DNA of 33,958 nucleotides from Alistipes sp. Lineage in GTDB: Bacteria > Bacteroidota > Bacteroidia > Bacteroidales > Rikenellaceae. The notes below the pieces were generated by a model. The model made no database searches. It saw only the letters and a program-made list of their open reading frames with translations, and was not told the origin of the DNA. The stretch is taken from contig JAFXHE010000021.1 in NCBI GenBank assembly GCA_017536555.1, positions 1 to 33,958 on the forward strand, given 5' to 3'. The position numbers and the translations under genes were made by a program. This document shows positions 1 through 8,293 of the stretch, piece after piece; the stretch's first letter is position 1; the number at the start of each line of letters is the position of its first letter.

Positions 1-47
1 AGAACTTCCACTTCGTGTCGCTCATTTTTTAGAGCGGAAAAGCGGTG

Positions 48-79
48 CAAAGGTAAAACATATTTTTGAAACCACCAAA
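48..79 (-). promoter_or_regulatory. Bacteroidota-type promoter, proximal of three
   Basis: Read on the minus strand, -33 TTTG (76-79), a 20-base spacer and -7 TACCTTTG (48-55) match the consensus for the primary sigma factor of Bacteroidota. Transcription would start near 40 and leave the window at base 1. The leader ends at the edge with AAGTTCT, resembling the start of the boxA-like stretch in rRNA leaders of this group. Promoter match is seen; the rRNA target is inferred. Confidence 0.8.
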
Positions 80-157
80 TTTTTTGGAAACTTTTTTCAA
101 AAAAATATTTTTAAGAACCTTTTTGCCTGCTCGCCGTTTTAAAGGCGAAAGCGGGTG

Positions 158-189
158 CAAAGATAAAACACTTTTTTGAAACCTCCAAA
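158..189 (-). promoter_or_regulatory. Bacteroidota-type promoter, middle of three
   Basis: Minus-strand -33 TTTG (186-189), 20-base spacer, -7 TATCTTTG (158-165), followed by GCACCCGC. It lies 110 bp upstream of the proximal promoter and in the duplicated block. Stacked promoters of this strength are typical of rRNA operons. Confidence 0.8.
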
Positions 190-271
190 TTTTTTGGAAA
201 CTTTTTTCAAAAAATTTTTAAGAACCTTCTCCTGTCGCCCCCAGAGAACTGTTTATCTCTGATTGCGGGTG

Positions 272-302
272 CAAAGGTAGTGCTTTATTTTTATTCTCCA
301 AA
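272..302 (-). promoter_or_regulatory. Bacteroidota-type promoter, distal of three
   Basis: Minus-strand -33 TTTG (299-302), 19-base spacer, -7 TACCTTTG (272-279), followed by GCACCCGC as in the middle promoter. It is the first of the tandem set in the direction of transcription. The remaining sequence from 303 to 451 is A/T-rich and holds no gene I can support. Confidence 0.8.
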
Positions 303-451
303 TATTTTATTAAAAAATTTTCAAAATTCTTTGATTTTTTGAAAAACCGCATCTATACCTATATATATAATATATATAAGGGTCGACGCTGGACATAGCG
401 CACATACAATATATAACCATCATAGCAACCTCTTCAAACTCCCACAAGCAT

Positions 452-486
452 AAAAAAAGCCCCGAGCGACAACTTTCACTCGGGGC
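452..486 (-). terminator. Rho-independent terminator of the porin/gate-protein unit
   Basis: On the minus strand the stem GCCCCGAG/CTCGGGGC (479-486 pairing with 459-466) is followed by a run of seven T (452-458). It lies 20 bases past the stop codon of the nucleoside-recognition gene and insulates that unit from the promoters at 48-302. Confidence 0.9.
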
Positions 487-506
487 GATGGTATCAATAG
501 AGCTAA

Positions 507-2186
507 TTACTCGGCAACTGTCACATCGTTTGCATCAGTTGAAGTCTCGACATCAACAGCCTCTGGTGTCTCGACAATGGGAGATTCGTCTGCGGCGAAC
601 TCCTCCTCAACAGCAAGAGGATCTTTCTGCTCGAACTTAAACGGTATAGACTCATCGAGCTCGGCAAGCTGCTCGGGTGTCAGCTCCTCCAATGGGCAAC
701 CATACATCTTCTCTGAAATACGGTTGCGATACATATCGAAGCCCGCCTGCACCTCCTTCATAAGGCTCTCACGAGTCTCCGCTGGAAGCTTATCAGCAGC
801 GATGAAGCCAGCAGCATCAATCTTAACGCCGTCAGCCACGTTTATTGTCTCGTGATTTGTGAGCAACATTCCCTCGATAACGCGTGCCAACGAGCCATCC
901 TCTTCGGGAGTATCACCAGCCTCATCGGTAAAGACACGGTCACCAACACGCACCTGGTTCTCGCTAACGAACTCAATGATAACGGGAGTATTGCTAACAG
1001 TGCTATAACGATCTGCACCACCATCAAATGTTGCGGGCGTACCAAAGACAAGTGCATATAGCACAAACAACCAGTGCGCTGAAATAGCCGCAACAAGACC
1101 ACCAATAGTGTGAGAGAGGATAGCCTTTGAGGTGAGCTTACGGTAGCCAAGAGCATCGAGCATAGCAGTATGTGTGCTCAAGTAACCACTCCAACACATA
1201 CCAATAGCGGTGAACACTGCGATAGCATTACCATCAACCCAGCCCTCCTGAATAAAGCCAGGGATAAGACCGAGGGCAGCACCTACAGCACCAAGAGCTG
1301 TGATGGGGAATGCCATAAGCGCGGGATGCTCGAAGCCGAAGAGCCAGTCGAAGAGGAAGTTGATCTGACCAAAGAGCCACGGCAAGAAGCCCACACCCTC
1401 ATAAGCAGCACCGTCATAGACACCATTTTCACCAGTTGTGAAGGTGAGAATCATAACAAATGTTGAGATAATCAACACGCCAGGGATGATGGACATACCA
1501 ACGTCGACACCACCCTTACCACCATCGAGCAGGGCATTGAGGATACGCGTAAACATAGAGGTCTCCTTGACGGCCTCCTGCTCCTGCATATCGCCAGCAT
1601 CGAGAACAGCGGCATCCTCCTCAACAAAGTTAGGATAGTTCTTGCGAACAAAGTACTGCATCATACGAGTAGATACGATACAGCCGATAACAGCACCAAT
1701 CAAACCAATAAAGGGCTCAACAAAGAAACCCTGCGAAATCATAAAGACGATAACAAGAAGACCCATACCGAAGGCTGTACCGAAGTTGGTGAGCGAGATA
1801 AACTGGTACTTCTTGAAGTAGGTGCTGAAACGCTTATCCTTCGCAAGCGAGATAATAGCGGGATTATCCGAAAGGAAGGTCATAACGGCACCGAGTGATG
1901 CTACACCAGGGAGGTTGAAGAGGGGCTTCATCAGCGGACGCAAGATGCGCTCCAAAAGGCTAACCACACCAAACTCAACAAAGATTGCACCAAGCGCACC
2001 TGTGATAACACAGATTGCCATAAGGTAGAATACGGTATTTAGCAGCAAGTCGTGCGCTGTCTTCATAATGGTATTGAGCATATTCGGCAGACCCATAACA
2101 GAGCCGATACCGCCAAAGATGCCTACCACAATAAGAAGGCAGAAGATACCTGGTAAATACTTCTTAAATCTGTTTTGCTTCTCCAT
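507..2186 (-). CDS. Nucleoside-recognition (gate) domain inner-membrane transporter-like protein
   Basis: The 559-residue protein is a multi-pass membrane protein of the nucleoside-recognition/gate family, related to proteins annotated as YjiH- or SpmA/SpmB-like. Hydrophobic segments fill roughly residues 10-190 and 225-385. Family-like segments include FLSDNPAIISLAKD (about residue 105) and GMCWSGYLSTHTAML (about 330). A linker at 185-215 is acidic, and the last 35 residues are an acidic tail rich in E, D, T and V, probably disordered and cytoplasmic. The substrate is not known for this branch. It starts 36 bases after the porin gene, so the two are probably co-transcribed, and a strong terminator follows. 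The start is the first ATG, directly before a charged KQNRFKK stretch and the first helix. The family is fairly sure, the function open. Confidence 0.75.
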   Translation of the reverse strand: MEKQNRFKKYLPGIFCLLIVVGIFGGIGSVMGLPNMLNTIMKTAHDLLLNTVFYLMAICVITGALGAIFVEFGVVSLLERILRPLMKPLFNLPGVASLGAVMTFLSDNPAIISLAKDKRFSTYFKKYQFISLTNFGTAFGMGLLVIVFMISQGFFVEPFIGLIGAVIGCIVSTRMMQYFVRKNYPNFVEEDAAVLDAGDMQEQEAVKETSMFTRILNALLDGGKGGVDVGMSIIPGVLIISTFVMILTFTTGENGVYDGAAYEGVGFLPWLFGQINFLFDWLFGFEHPALMAFPITALGAVGAALGLIPGFIQEGWVDGNAIAVFTAIGMCWSGYLSTHTAMLDALGYRKLTSKAILSHTIGGLVAAISAHWLFVLYALVFGTPATFDGGADRYSTVSNTPVIIEFVSENQVRVGDRVFTDEAGDTPEEDGSLARVIEGMLLTNHETINVADGVKIDAAGFIAADKLPAETRESLMKEVQAGFDMYRNRISEKMYGCPLEELTPEQLAELDESIPFKFEQKDPLAVEEEFAADESPIVETPEAVDVETSTDANDVTVAE

Positions 2187-2222
2187 ATATCTAAATTATT
2201 ACTGATTTATACATTTCGCTCA

Positions 2223-3347
2223 TTACATCTTTGCCTCGCGCTTATCTATAATCTTGTTGATAAGTTTCTGGGCCGCAGACATCATATCAATACGCCAAGT
2301 AAGACCCACAGTGAGGTATGAGCCACCATCGAGAGCAGTACCAGCTGGATTAGTATTATTACCGATATTGTAGGCATAAGCTGCGTGCAGACGTATATCG
2401 CGGTTACCTCTACCGCCCAATGGATAATACTCAACGCCACCACCTACACGAGTCATCTCTGTACCAGGATAGAGGAACAAGCCCGCAGGATAGCCACTAC
2501 CTACCTTATCGTAGGTAGCCTTTGCAAAGATGTTTACACGCTCGGCAACGAGGTATGAGAACTCTCCCATAATAGAGAAGTTCTCAAACAACAACTCTTT
2601 CGCACTCACACCACGATTCATAAGGTCTATCTGGAGCTTTGCATCGCCAAACTTAAACTGATTACCGAGTACCACGTAGGCATCATACTTGCCAGGGGCA
2701 TACTGCGAGAAGTTAAGTGAGTGCAGAGCTGTATAGCAGCCGTGTGAACCCGACCAATAGAGGTTATAGGCGTAGTAGTCCGTCTCACGACTATCATAAG
2801 GACTCTGGCAGAACTGGAACGTAAGGGTGTCGTTGCCCTTGTTTGTGGTAAATGCAACGCTTGCACCAAGCTGATAGCACGCTACATTATTCCAATACTC
2901 CGAGCAGAAGTAGAGATCAATAGGTGCGCGGTCATACTCCCAGCCACCAATCATCACGACCTGCTTACCTGCCGAGATTGCCCAATTTTTTGTCGGGCGA
3001 TATGTCAAGTGCAGCCAGTCGGTATTGTGAGCAAAGTCCGACAAACTGTTAACACGATTAAAACGCTGACGCCACGAGTAGGTAAACTTCTGGGTAATCT
3101 GTCCGTCGATACGCAGATTAAAGTAGCGCACCTTGAAGCCTGACGCAGCATCAATCTTATCGCCATTAAGAGCCTCATTGAGATAGTCGAAACGTGCCTC
3201 GACGCCCAGCTTAAAGAGCTCGTTACACTCGTCATAGCCCTGCTGCGCACTTACGCTGCCACAACCAAGCAACACCGCTACAACACACAGCATCTTTGTA
3301 ATTGCCGCGCTCGGCGCAGCCATCAATCGGGTAAAGGTTTTCTTCAT
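2223..3347 (-). CDS. Outer-membrane porin, phosphate-selective O/P-like beta-barrel
   Basis: The 374-residue protein has a signal peptide (residues 1-34, ending GSVSAQQ). The rest is a beta-barrel pattern of alternating aromatic and polar residues, with short runs such as FTYSWRQRFNRV, WLHLTYRPTKNWAISAGKQ and RLHAAYAYNIG. The layout resembles porins of the O/P type found in Bacteroidota, where barrel strands begin soon after the signal peptide. The final strand YLTVGLTWRIDM is followed by about 20 charged residues (QKLINKIIDKREAKM), so the barrel does not end on the usual terminal aromatic residue. It precedes a gate-type inner-membrane protein by 36 bases. I infer the pair moves one small solute across both membranes. 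Specificity cannot be read from the sequence. Confidence 0.7.
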   Translation of the reverse strand: MKKTFTRLMAAPSAAITKMLCVVAVLLGCGSVSAQQGYDECNELFKLGVEARFDYLNEALNGDKIDAASGFKVRYFNLRIDGQITQKFTYSWRQRFNRVNSLSDFAHNTDWLHLTYRPTKNWAISAGKQVVMIGGWEYDRAPIDLYFCSEYWNNVACYQLGASVAFTTNKGNDTLTFQFCQSPYDSRETDYYAYNLYWSGSHGCYTALHSLNFSQYAPGKYDAYVVLGNQFKFGDAKLQIDLMNRGVSAKELLFENFSIMGEFSYLVAERVNIFAKATYDKVGSGYPAGLFLYPGTEMTRVGGGVEYYPLGGRGNRDIRLHAAYAYNIGNNTNPAGTALDGGSYLTVGLTWRIDMMSAAQKLINKIIDKREAKM

Positions 3348-3396
3348 ATATTAAGGTTTTATCTAATTTAGCGACTCAATATCGAAAACAATAATA

Positions 3397-3404
3397 CAAA
3401 GATA
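3397..3404 (-). promoter_or_regulatory. -7 element for the porin/gate unit
   Basis: Minus-strand TATCTTTG at 3397-3404 fits the -7 consensus; the start would be near 3390, about 43 bases before the porin ATG. No good TTTG is found 19-20 bases upstream, so only half of the promoter is recognisable. Confidence 0.55.
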
Positions 3405-3533
3405 GTCAAAAAATTGAAAAGTAAAAGGGTAACACCCACTTTTCAGCACCATAATTTAGGTTATTATTCATCGTGTAACTGCCGCTATGGAGCGATGTTT
3501 GCCCTCGACAGCAAAAAAATTATGATTATTGAA

Positions 3534-3562
3534 TTGTAGATTGTAAATTTTTACTATCTTTG
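3534..3562 (+). promoter_or_regulatory. Promoter of the CAT tRNA
   Basis: Plus-strand TTG (3534-3536), an 18-base spacer and -7 TATCTTTG (3555-3562), followed by GCACCC. The start would be near 3569, giving a leader of about 18 bases before the mature tRNA. Confidence 0.7.
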
Positions 3563-3586
3563 CACCCACGAACATCGAAATTCGTT

Positions 3587-3660
<74 letters not shown>

Positions 3661-3667
3661 CAACACA

Positions 3668-3710
3668 AAAGATGCGGTTACAAGCAGTTGTAACCGCATC
3701 TTTACTTTTA
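3668..3710. terminator. Bidirectional terminator between the tRNA and glycerate kinase
   Basis: A perfect 16-bp stem (3668-3683 with 3688-3703) closes a four-base loop GCAG. T-rich tracts follow on both strands: TTTACTTTTA on plus, and TTTTGTGTTG read on minus. It can end the tRNA transcript on plus and the glycerate kinase transcript on minus. Confidence 0.9.
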
Positions 3711-3758
3711 TGCCATAACCACTCATACTTCGCACTTCGCCACCTACTCGATATTTAT

Positions 3759-4895
3759 TTATAGCATCGCGGACATCTGTCGGGCAATGCACGCAGCAGT
3801 ATTTCGGACATTTTCGCGCGCAATATCGCATCGCATAAGTTCTTCGAGAGGTCTGCTCGGGTCGGCAATAGCATATATACGTTTAAAGCCGCTATCACGC
3901 AGAGCCTCGCACCAGGCAACGCTACCACCAATAGCTACGACATCTATACCCTGTCGCATTGCTGCGCGCAGCACACCAGACGGAGCCTTACCCATAACCG
4001 TCTGGCTGTCGATGCGCCCCTCGCCCGTAACAACAAGGTCGCAACCAGCAATAATGCCATCGAAGTCCATAGCACCGAGTATCATCTCCACGCCACGCTC
4101 AAGGCGCGCACCAAGCACAGCCATAAACCCTGCGCCCATACCACCAGCTGCACCAGCACCCGACACCATCGACACATCGCGGCAACAATATCGCGCTACT
4201 ACATCAGCATAGTTACGTAAGCCCCTATCGAGCAACTCAACCATAGCACCATCTGCCCCCTTCTGCGGAGCATACACCGCAGCGGCACCCTGCTCGCCAT
4301 AGAGCACATTATCGACATCGCACGCAACAACAATCTCGGTATCACGCAGCGTGGAAAGCATCCCACTATCATCAATCTGTGCAAGCCGCACAAGGTCACA
4401 ACCTCGTCCAAGTAGCTCACGGCCCTCGGCATCTAACAGCCTAAAGCCGAGTGCGCGCAACATACCCATACCACCATCGTTGGTAGCACTGCCACCGATA
4501 CATATACGCAATCGACGACAACCGCGCCTCAATGCATCGGCAATAAGCTCGCCCGTGCCGTATGTAGATGTGAGCATAGGGTTACGCTCATTGTGCGCTA
4601 AAAGCGTTAGACCACTCGCCGACGACATCTCGATAATGGCAATATCGCCCGCAACGACACCATAGCGCGCCTCGACAGGTCGCCCCAATGGGTCGGCAAC
4701 AGCGACCGTAACATACTCACCACCGAGGGTATCGACAAGGGCCTCAACGCTACCCTCGCCACCGTCAGCAATAGCAACACCTCGCACCTCGCAGTCTGGC
4801 ATAACGCTACCCCACCCCTCGGCAAAGGCTACGGCAACCTCGCGTGACGACAAAGAGCCCTTAAATGAGTCGGATGCAACAACAATCTTACGCAC
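3759..4895 (-). CDS. glxK: Glycerate kinase, GlxK/GarK family
   Basis: The protein phosphorylates glycerate with ATP, feeding it into lower glycolysis; whether the product is the 2- or 3-phosphate cannot be read from the sequence. The 378 residues match the usual length of this family. Typical segments are the start KIVVASDSFKGSLSS, the early AIADGGEGSVEAL (about 42-54), EMSSASGLTLL (about 93), TYGTGELI (about 111), CIGGSATNDGGMGML (about 131) and VTGEGRIDSQTVMGKAPSGV (about 289). The family is cytosolic and no signal peptide is seen. A terminator lies between it and the peroxidase gene upstream, so it is either expressed by read-through or has a weak promoter of its own in the short gap. I recognise no glyoxylate or glycolate gene nearby. 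Confidence 0.9.
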   Translation of the reverse strand: MRKIVVASDSFKGSLSSREVAVAFAEGWGSVMPDCEVRGVAIADGGEGSVEALVDTLGGEYVTVAVADPLGRPVEARYGVVAGDIAIIEMSSASGLTLLAHNERNPMLTSTYGTGELIADALRRGCRRLRICIGGSATNDGGMGMLRALGFRLLDAEGRELLGRGCDLVRLAQIDDSGMLSTLRDTEIVVACDVDNVLYGEQGAAAVYAPQKGADGAMVELLDRGLRNYADVVARYCCRDVSMVSGAGAAGGMGAGFMAVLGARLERGVEMILGAMDFDGIIAGCDLVVTGEGRIDSQTVMGKAPSGVLRAAMRQGIDVVAIGGSVAWCEALRDSGFKRIYAIADPSRPLEELMRCDIARENVRNTAACIARQMSAML

Positions 4896-4923
4896 GGCAA
4901 ACTATCTCTACATAAAATATCTA

Positions 4924-4972
4924 AAACAAGAGGAGGGAGCACCGCACAACATTAGCGGCTACCTCCCTCCTC
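4924..4972 (-). terminator. Terminator after the cytochrome c peroxidase gene
   Basis: On minus, GAGGAGGGAG (4963-4972) pairs with CTCCCTCCTC (4930-4939), with an inner GCCGC/GCGGT extension, followed by TTGTTTTAG. It begins 16 bases past the peroxidase stop and is the likely end of the resB-ccsA-peroxidase transcript. The T tract is imperfect, so some read-through into glxK is plausible. Confidence 0.75.
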
Positions 4973-4988
4973 TATATACTCAACGTCA

Positions 4989-6413
4989 CTACTCGTGGTC
5001 GTGGTCGTGGTCGTCGTCATCGTGAACGTTGACAACGCCATACTCATTGCTATTGGTAAGCTTAACACCCGCAAACTCGCCAGTTAGTGAGCGCAGGAAT
5101 GCCTCAACAGCATCGTTCTCCTCCTCGGTAAGCTCCACATCACACTGGTAGAGAGCCATATCGTGGATTGCCTCCTCGAGCGTAAGGCGTGTGCCATCGT
5201 GGTAGTAGGGCCAAGTAAGCTCAACGTTGCGCAGGCCTGGAACCTTGAAGCGGTGACGGTCACGCTCGTCGCCTGTCTGCTTGAAACGTCCGTTATCCTC
5301 CTCGGTAAGCTCCAAACCACGATCCTCGAAGTAGTGACGACGCAAACCCATAAGCTCATAAGACTCGCCACCGAGGTTGATGCCAACGTGGCACGTAGCG
5401 CAGTTATGCTCCTTAAAGAGCTCATAGCCGCGTAACTCCTCTGCAGTGAGAGCACTATCGTCACCAAGCAGCCACTTATCGAAAGCCGAGTTAGGCGTAA
5501 TAAGCGTGCGCTCAAACTCCTCGATAGCATTGGTAATGTTCGCCTCGGTCAGACCGTCAGGATATACCGACGTAAAGGCAAGGTTGAACGCCTCGTCAGC
5601 TGCGAGCTTGGCGATAATCTCATCAAACGATGTAGATGCCATCTCCACAGGGTTGAGCGGAGGGCCTGCTGCCTGCTCTGCAAGAGTCTTGGCACGACCA
5701 TCCCAGAACTGAACGAAGTTATATACAGCATTATACACGGTAGGCGCATTTACACCACCCATACGACCCTCAACGCCATCAGAGTACTGGTGGTTGTCAA
5801 CGCCACCCGTAGCCAAGTCGTGGCACGTAGCACACGACACGGTGTTATCCACCGAGAGACGTGGGTCGTGATAGAGTTTATATCCCAAGATTGCCTTACG
5901 AGTGTCTACATCGAAGTTTGCGACGATAGGACGTATAGGCTCACCTGCGCGCTCACCCTCAAGACCATCGTTATAGTAGGCTACGCGATACTGGCGCGCC
6001 CAGTCAACGATGATGTCGCGCTTATCGTTTGTCATCTGGCTACCCCAGTGCATAAGGTAGTACTTCGCAGCGGGCATACGCTTATCAATAGCCACCTTCT
6101 CAACCTTTGCCACATCAACGGGTCTGGGGGCTACACCACCCTTAAGGGCAGTCATCAGCGCAGAGATATCATACGCACGATAGCCCTCCTCGACATCAGC
6201 CTTAATGAGGTCGCCAACAACGGGGAAGTCGGCATAGAATGGCAACTTGGCATTTGTTGTATGGCAGCTAATACAGCCTCCATCCTCCAAGATAGCATAG
6301 ACACGCTCCTCAACGGGCAACTCGTCCGAAGGGGGATAATTGGCAACGCGGTAAGCAATGCAGACAAGTGCCGCAACTGCCAACAAACTCGACAAACATA
6401 GTAACTTTTTCAT
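4989..6413 (-). CDS. Tri-haem cytochrome c peroxidase with N-terminal haem-binding domain
   Basis: A periplasmic enzyme expected to reduce hydrogen peroxide with electrons from the quinol or cytochrome pool. An N-terminal signal or anchor (residues 1-24) precedes three CxxCH sites: CISCH (47-51), CATCH (194-198) and CATCH (338-342). The first belongs to a separate haem-binding domain (about 40-150). The other two form the usual di-haem peroxidase pair, with NPVEM (about 254-258) offering a possible axial methionine and FWDGRAKTL (236-244) typical of the family. At 474 residues it is longer than classical di-haem peroxidases (about 330-350), because of the added domain. The last residues form a D/H repeat (DDDDHDHDHE), a probable metal-binding tail. 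It follows resB and ccsA, which provide haem attachment. Family call is strong; the role of the first haem and tail is inference. Confidence 0.9.
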   Translation of the reverse strand: MKKLLCLSSLLAVAALVCIAYRVANYPPSDELPVEERVYAILEDGGCISCHTTNAKLPFYADFPVVGDLIKADVEEGYRAYDISALMTALKGGVAPRPVDVAKVEKVAIDKRMPAAKYYLMHWGSQMTNDKRDIIVDWARQYRVAYYNDGLEGERAGEPIRPIVANFDVDTRKAILGYKLYHDPRLSVDNTVSCATCHDLATGGVDNHQYSDGVEGRMGGVNAPTVYNAVYNFVQFWDGRAKTLAEQAAGPPLNPVEMASTSFDEIIAKLAADEAFNLAFTSVYPDGLTEANITNAIEEFERTLITPNSAFDKWLLGDDSALTAEELRGYELFKEHNCATCHVGINLGGESYELMGLRRHYFEDRGLELTEEDNGRFKQTGDERDRHRFKVPGLRNVELTWPYYHDGTRLTLEEAIHDMALYQCDVELTEEENDAVEAFLRSLTGEFAGVKLTNSNEYGVVNVHDDDDHDHDHE

Positions 6414-6498
6414 AATTTATCTATTTGGGTTTAACACATAATTTACTCTATCATTCACTATCAGCTTTTTGTGTGGTGCATAACTACGAGCTACGTTG

Positions 6499-7266
6499 CT
6501 AATTATAGGCGTGCACGCTATCAGCTGCCGAGGGCAAGTATGAAATACCCCACCAGCACATCTGCAACGCAACAAAGCCAAGAACAACACACAGGTAGAA
6601 CCTACGTCTACCTGCGCCGAGGTGGAGTGCTATAAGGTAGATAGCCCACGTGACAGCCGCCCACGCCTCCTTGGCATCCCACGACCAGTAGGCACCCCAC
6701 GCCTCCTTTGCCCACAGAGCACCTGTGAGCATACCTACACTAAAGAAGGCTACACCTCCATAAATAAGCCGCTCAACAGCCTCGCCCACATCGGCACGCG
6801 GGCGCACCAGACCATACAACGAGAGCAGTGTGGCACATCCGAGCAGCGCGTAGGAGAACATATATACCGTTACGTGCGGCACAAACCATACACTCTGCAA
6901 CGCTGGCATAAGCGTCTGGTCGTGTAGCTCGGGACGCAGGATGTTGATGGTCATAAAGACCGTTGCCATAAGCGTCGAGAAGCTCAACACCCAGCGATAC
7001 GACCACCTGATATATGTAAAGACTCCCGCCAAGAGCAAAAACAGCGAGTACCACAAGCGCGTTTCGCCCATAGTGCGTAGCGGAGGACGCTCAAGCGTGA
7101 GCCATAGAGCAGCGACAAATGCCGACATAACTACAACAGCCAACACCGACATAATGATAGCCACACGGCTACGATTACGACTGCGCAGTGCCACAACAGC
7201 ACCCAGCAGCGCAAGTGCGAAGACTACGCCCGCAACATAGGGGAATATATTCCAACCAAGCATCAT
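6499..7266 (-). CDS. ccsA: Cytochrome c biogenesis protein CcsA (system II haem handling)
   Basis: The 255-residue membrane protein carries the tryptophan-rich haem-handling motif WGAYWSWDAKEAW at 190-202, the signature of CcsA/CcmC-type proteins. Candidate haem-ligand histidines are H131 (in VWFVPHVTVYMFSYA), H215 and H252 (in SVHAYN). Hydrophobic helices lie around 7-27, 36-56, 72-90, 97-110, 130-152, 168-186, 203-217 and 224-244. In system II, CcsA and ResB together move haem to the outside of the inner membrane and attach it to CxxCH sites. Its ATG overlaps the resB stop by four bases (ATGA), a sign of translational coupling. The client gene follows after 85 bases. Confidence 0.9.
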   Translation of the reverse strand: MMLGWNIFPYVAGVVFALALLGAVVALRSRNRSRVAIIMSVLAVVVMSAFVAALWLTLERPPLRTMGETRLWYSLFLLLAGVFTYIRWSYRWVLSFSTLMATVFMTINILRPELHDQTLMPALQSVWFVPHVTVYMFSYALLGCATLLSLYGLVRPRADVGEAVERLIYGGVAFFSVGMLTGALWAKEAWGAYWSWDAKEAWAAVTWAIYLIALHLGAGRRRFYLCVVLGFVALQMCWWGISYLPSAADSVHAYN

Positions 7267-8123
7267 CGCTCACATCGGTATTTTTCGGTTGTCGCCATTC
7301 GGGGCCCGCGCAAAAACATAAGCACAGCTCCCACAATAAGCATCACTATACCCAACATCGTGAGCCATCGCCACGGCTCACTAACAAGCTCCACAACACA
7401 ATACTTGCACGGAGTATCGCTATCGTAGCTCACTAAATAGAGCGTATCGCTCCACGTGAGCATATAGGGATGGTTGACCTTAAGCGGCACAACGTCGCCA
7501 TCAACAGCTACGTGCGCCTCGAAGTGCGAGGGCGTACCATTGTCGTAGTATGATGCTGTAAACTCCTTCAGTTGCAACTCATACTCCACCGTATGCATAA
7601 CGCCCGACATATCGTAGGCCACCGATGTCGTAGCATCGCGCTCAACCACTACGCGCAACTGCTCACGGTCGGCAGCACCATAGTAGCCTGCTGCCAAAGC
7701 AAGCCACAAGCCCACGTGGTTCAGCACAAATCGCCATCTTACACCACCAGCACTACGCCAGCCACGCATAATGACCATTTGCAGGTGCGTCAAGACAAAG
7801 AGCATTGCCACTACAACGCCCCACGACTCAGAGGATGGCTCACGTTGTAGTCCAAGTACAAGGGCAACAACGACCATAAGCAATAGCGACAGCCACGTAG
7901 CACGCATTGACAAGAGGTACTGCGCAAGGCGGCTCGTAGCGCGTCTGCGGTACAGCTCTACGGTACAGACCATACACAGCAACAGAACAATGATATTAAG
8001 TGGCGCACCAAACAGCTCTACGGGGAAGTCACCCAACAGCCACTGCGGCACAACAGCCACAATGACCATTACACTGATTAGCAGCACCTCCACCGTTGAT
8101 GATATGTTACACTTGCCACCCAT
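7263..8123 (-). CDS. resB: ResB-like cytochrome c biogenesis protein
   Basis: A 286-residue membrane protein with hydrophobic segments near residues 14-32, 36-54, 74-92, 103-120, 138-148 and 257-274, and a soluble, presumably periplasmic, stretch from about 150 to 255 containing a CKYC pair. Position before ccsA and topology point to the ResB partner of system II. It is short for ResB, as in many Bacteroidota. I chose the ATG at 8123 (MGGKCNISS) because AGAGAGG sits five bases before it and a -7 element lies just upstream. The reading frame stays open for another 50 codons to 8273, but that stretch is the promoter and the terminator of the neighbouring yidD gene. Confidence 0.75.
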   Translation of the reverse strand: MGGKCNISSTVEVLLISVMVIVAVVPQWLLGDFPVELFGAPLNIIVLLLCMVCTVELYRRRATSRLAQYLLSMRATWLSLLLMVVVALVLGLQREPSSESWGVVVAMLFVLTHLQMVIMRGWRSAGGVRWRFVLNHVGLWLALAAGYYGAADREQLRVVVERDATTSVAYDMSGVMHTVEYELQLKEFTASYYDNGTPSHFEAHVAVDGDVVPLKVNHPYMLTWSDTLYLVSYDSDTPCKYCVVELVSEPWRWLTMLGIVMLIVGAVLMFLRGPRMATTEKYRCER

Positions 8124-8140
8124 TGCACCTCTCTTTGGTG

Positions 8141-8148
8141 TAAAGATA
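8141..8148 (-). promoter_or_regulatory. -7 element for the resB-ccsA-peroxidase operon
   Basis: Minus-strand TATCTTTA, one mismatch to TAnnTTTG, with a start expected near 8134, about 11 bases before the chosen resB ATG. No convincing -33 element is seen. A very short leader with a real Shine-Dalgarno-like AGAGAGG is unusual here. Confidence 0.5.
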
Positions 8149-8224
8149 GTACATTTTTTATAAAAGAGTGCATATAATGGATAGAAAAATAATATGATTA
8201 GTAAAATTATGTGTCGCACAACAC

Positions 8225-8258
8225 AAAAACACCCAACAACGCAAGGTGGTTGTTGGGT
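8225..8258 (-). terminator. Terminator after yidD, end of the ten-gene operon
   Basis: On minus, ACCCAACAAC (8249-8258) pairs with GTTGTTGGGT (8231-8240) around an eight-base loop and is followed by GTTTTTGTGT. It lies 35 bases after the yidD stop codon. Confidence 0.85.
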
Positions 8259-8293
8259 TATATTATGCAACACTTATACAGGCACAACGGCTC

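Larger units (their letters stand above)
43..230. repeat. Direct duplication of an A/T-rich promoter block
   Basis: Bases 43-124 and 151-230 are near copies: each starts with GCGG(G)TGCAAAG, runs through the same TTTTTTGAAACC and CCAAATTTTTTGGAAAC segments and ends in TTTTTAAGAACCTT. Differences are a few substitutions and small indels in A/T runs. Each copy holds one minus-strand promoter, listed separately. A third promoter at 272-302 has the same core but diverged flanks. Promoter spacing is about 110 and 114 bp, so the block looks like an amplified promoter cassette. Confidence 0.85.

Noticed and set aside
5790-6401. 203-codon open frame on plus opposite the cytochrome c peroxidase gene
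   Set aside because: It is antisense to a gene with clear CxxCH motifs, has no promoter or leader, and its translation has no recognisable pattern.
8124-8273. N-terminal extension of ResB by 50 codons to an ATG at 8273
   Set aside because: This stretch contains the yidD terminator and the -7 promoter element for resB, and the chosen ATG at 8123 has a Shine-Dalgarno-like AGAGAGG.
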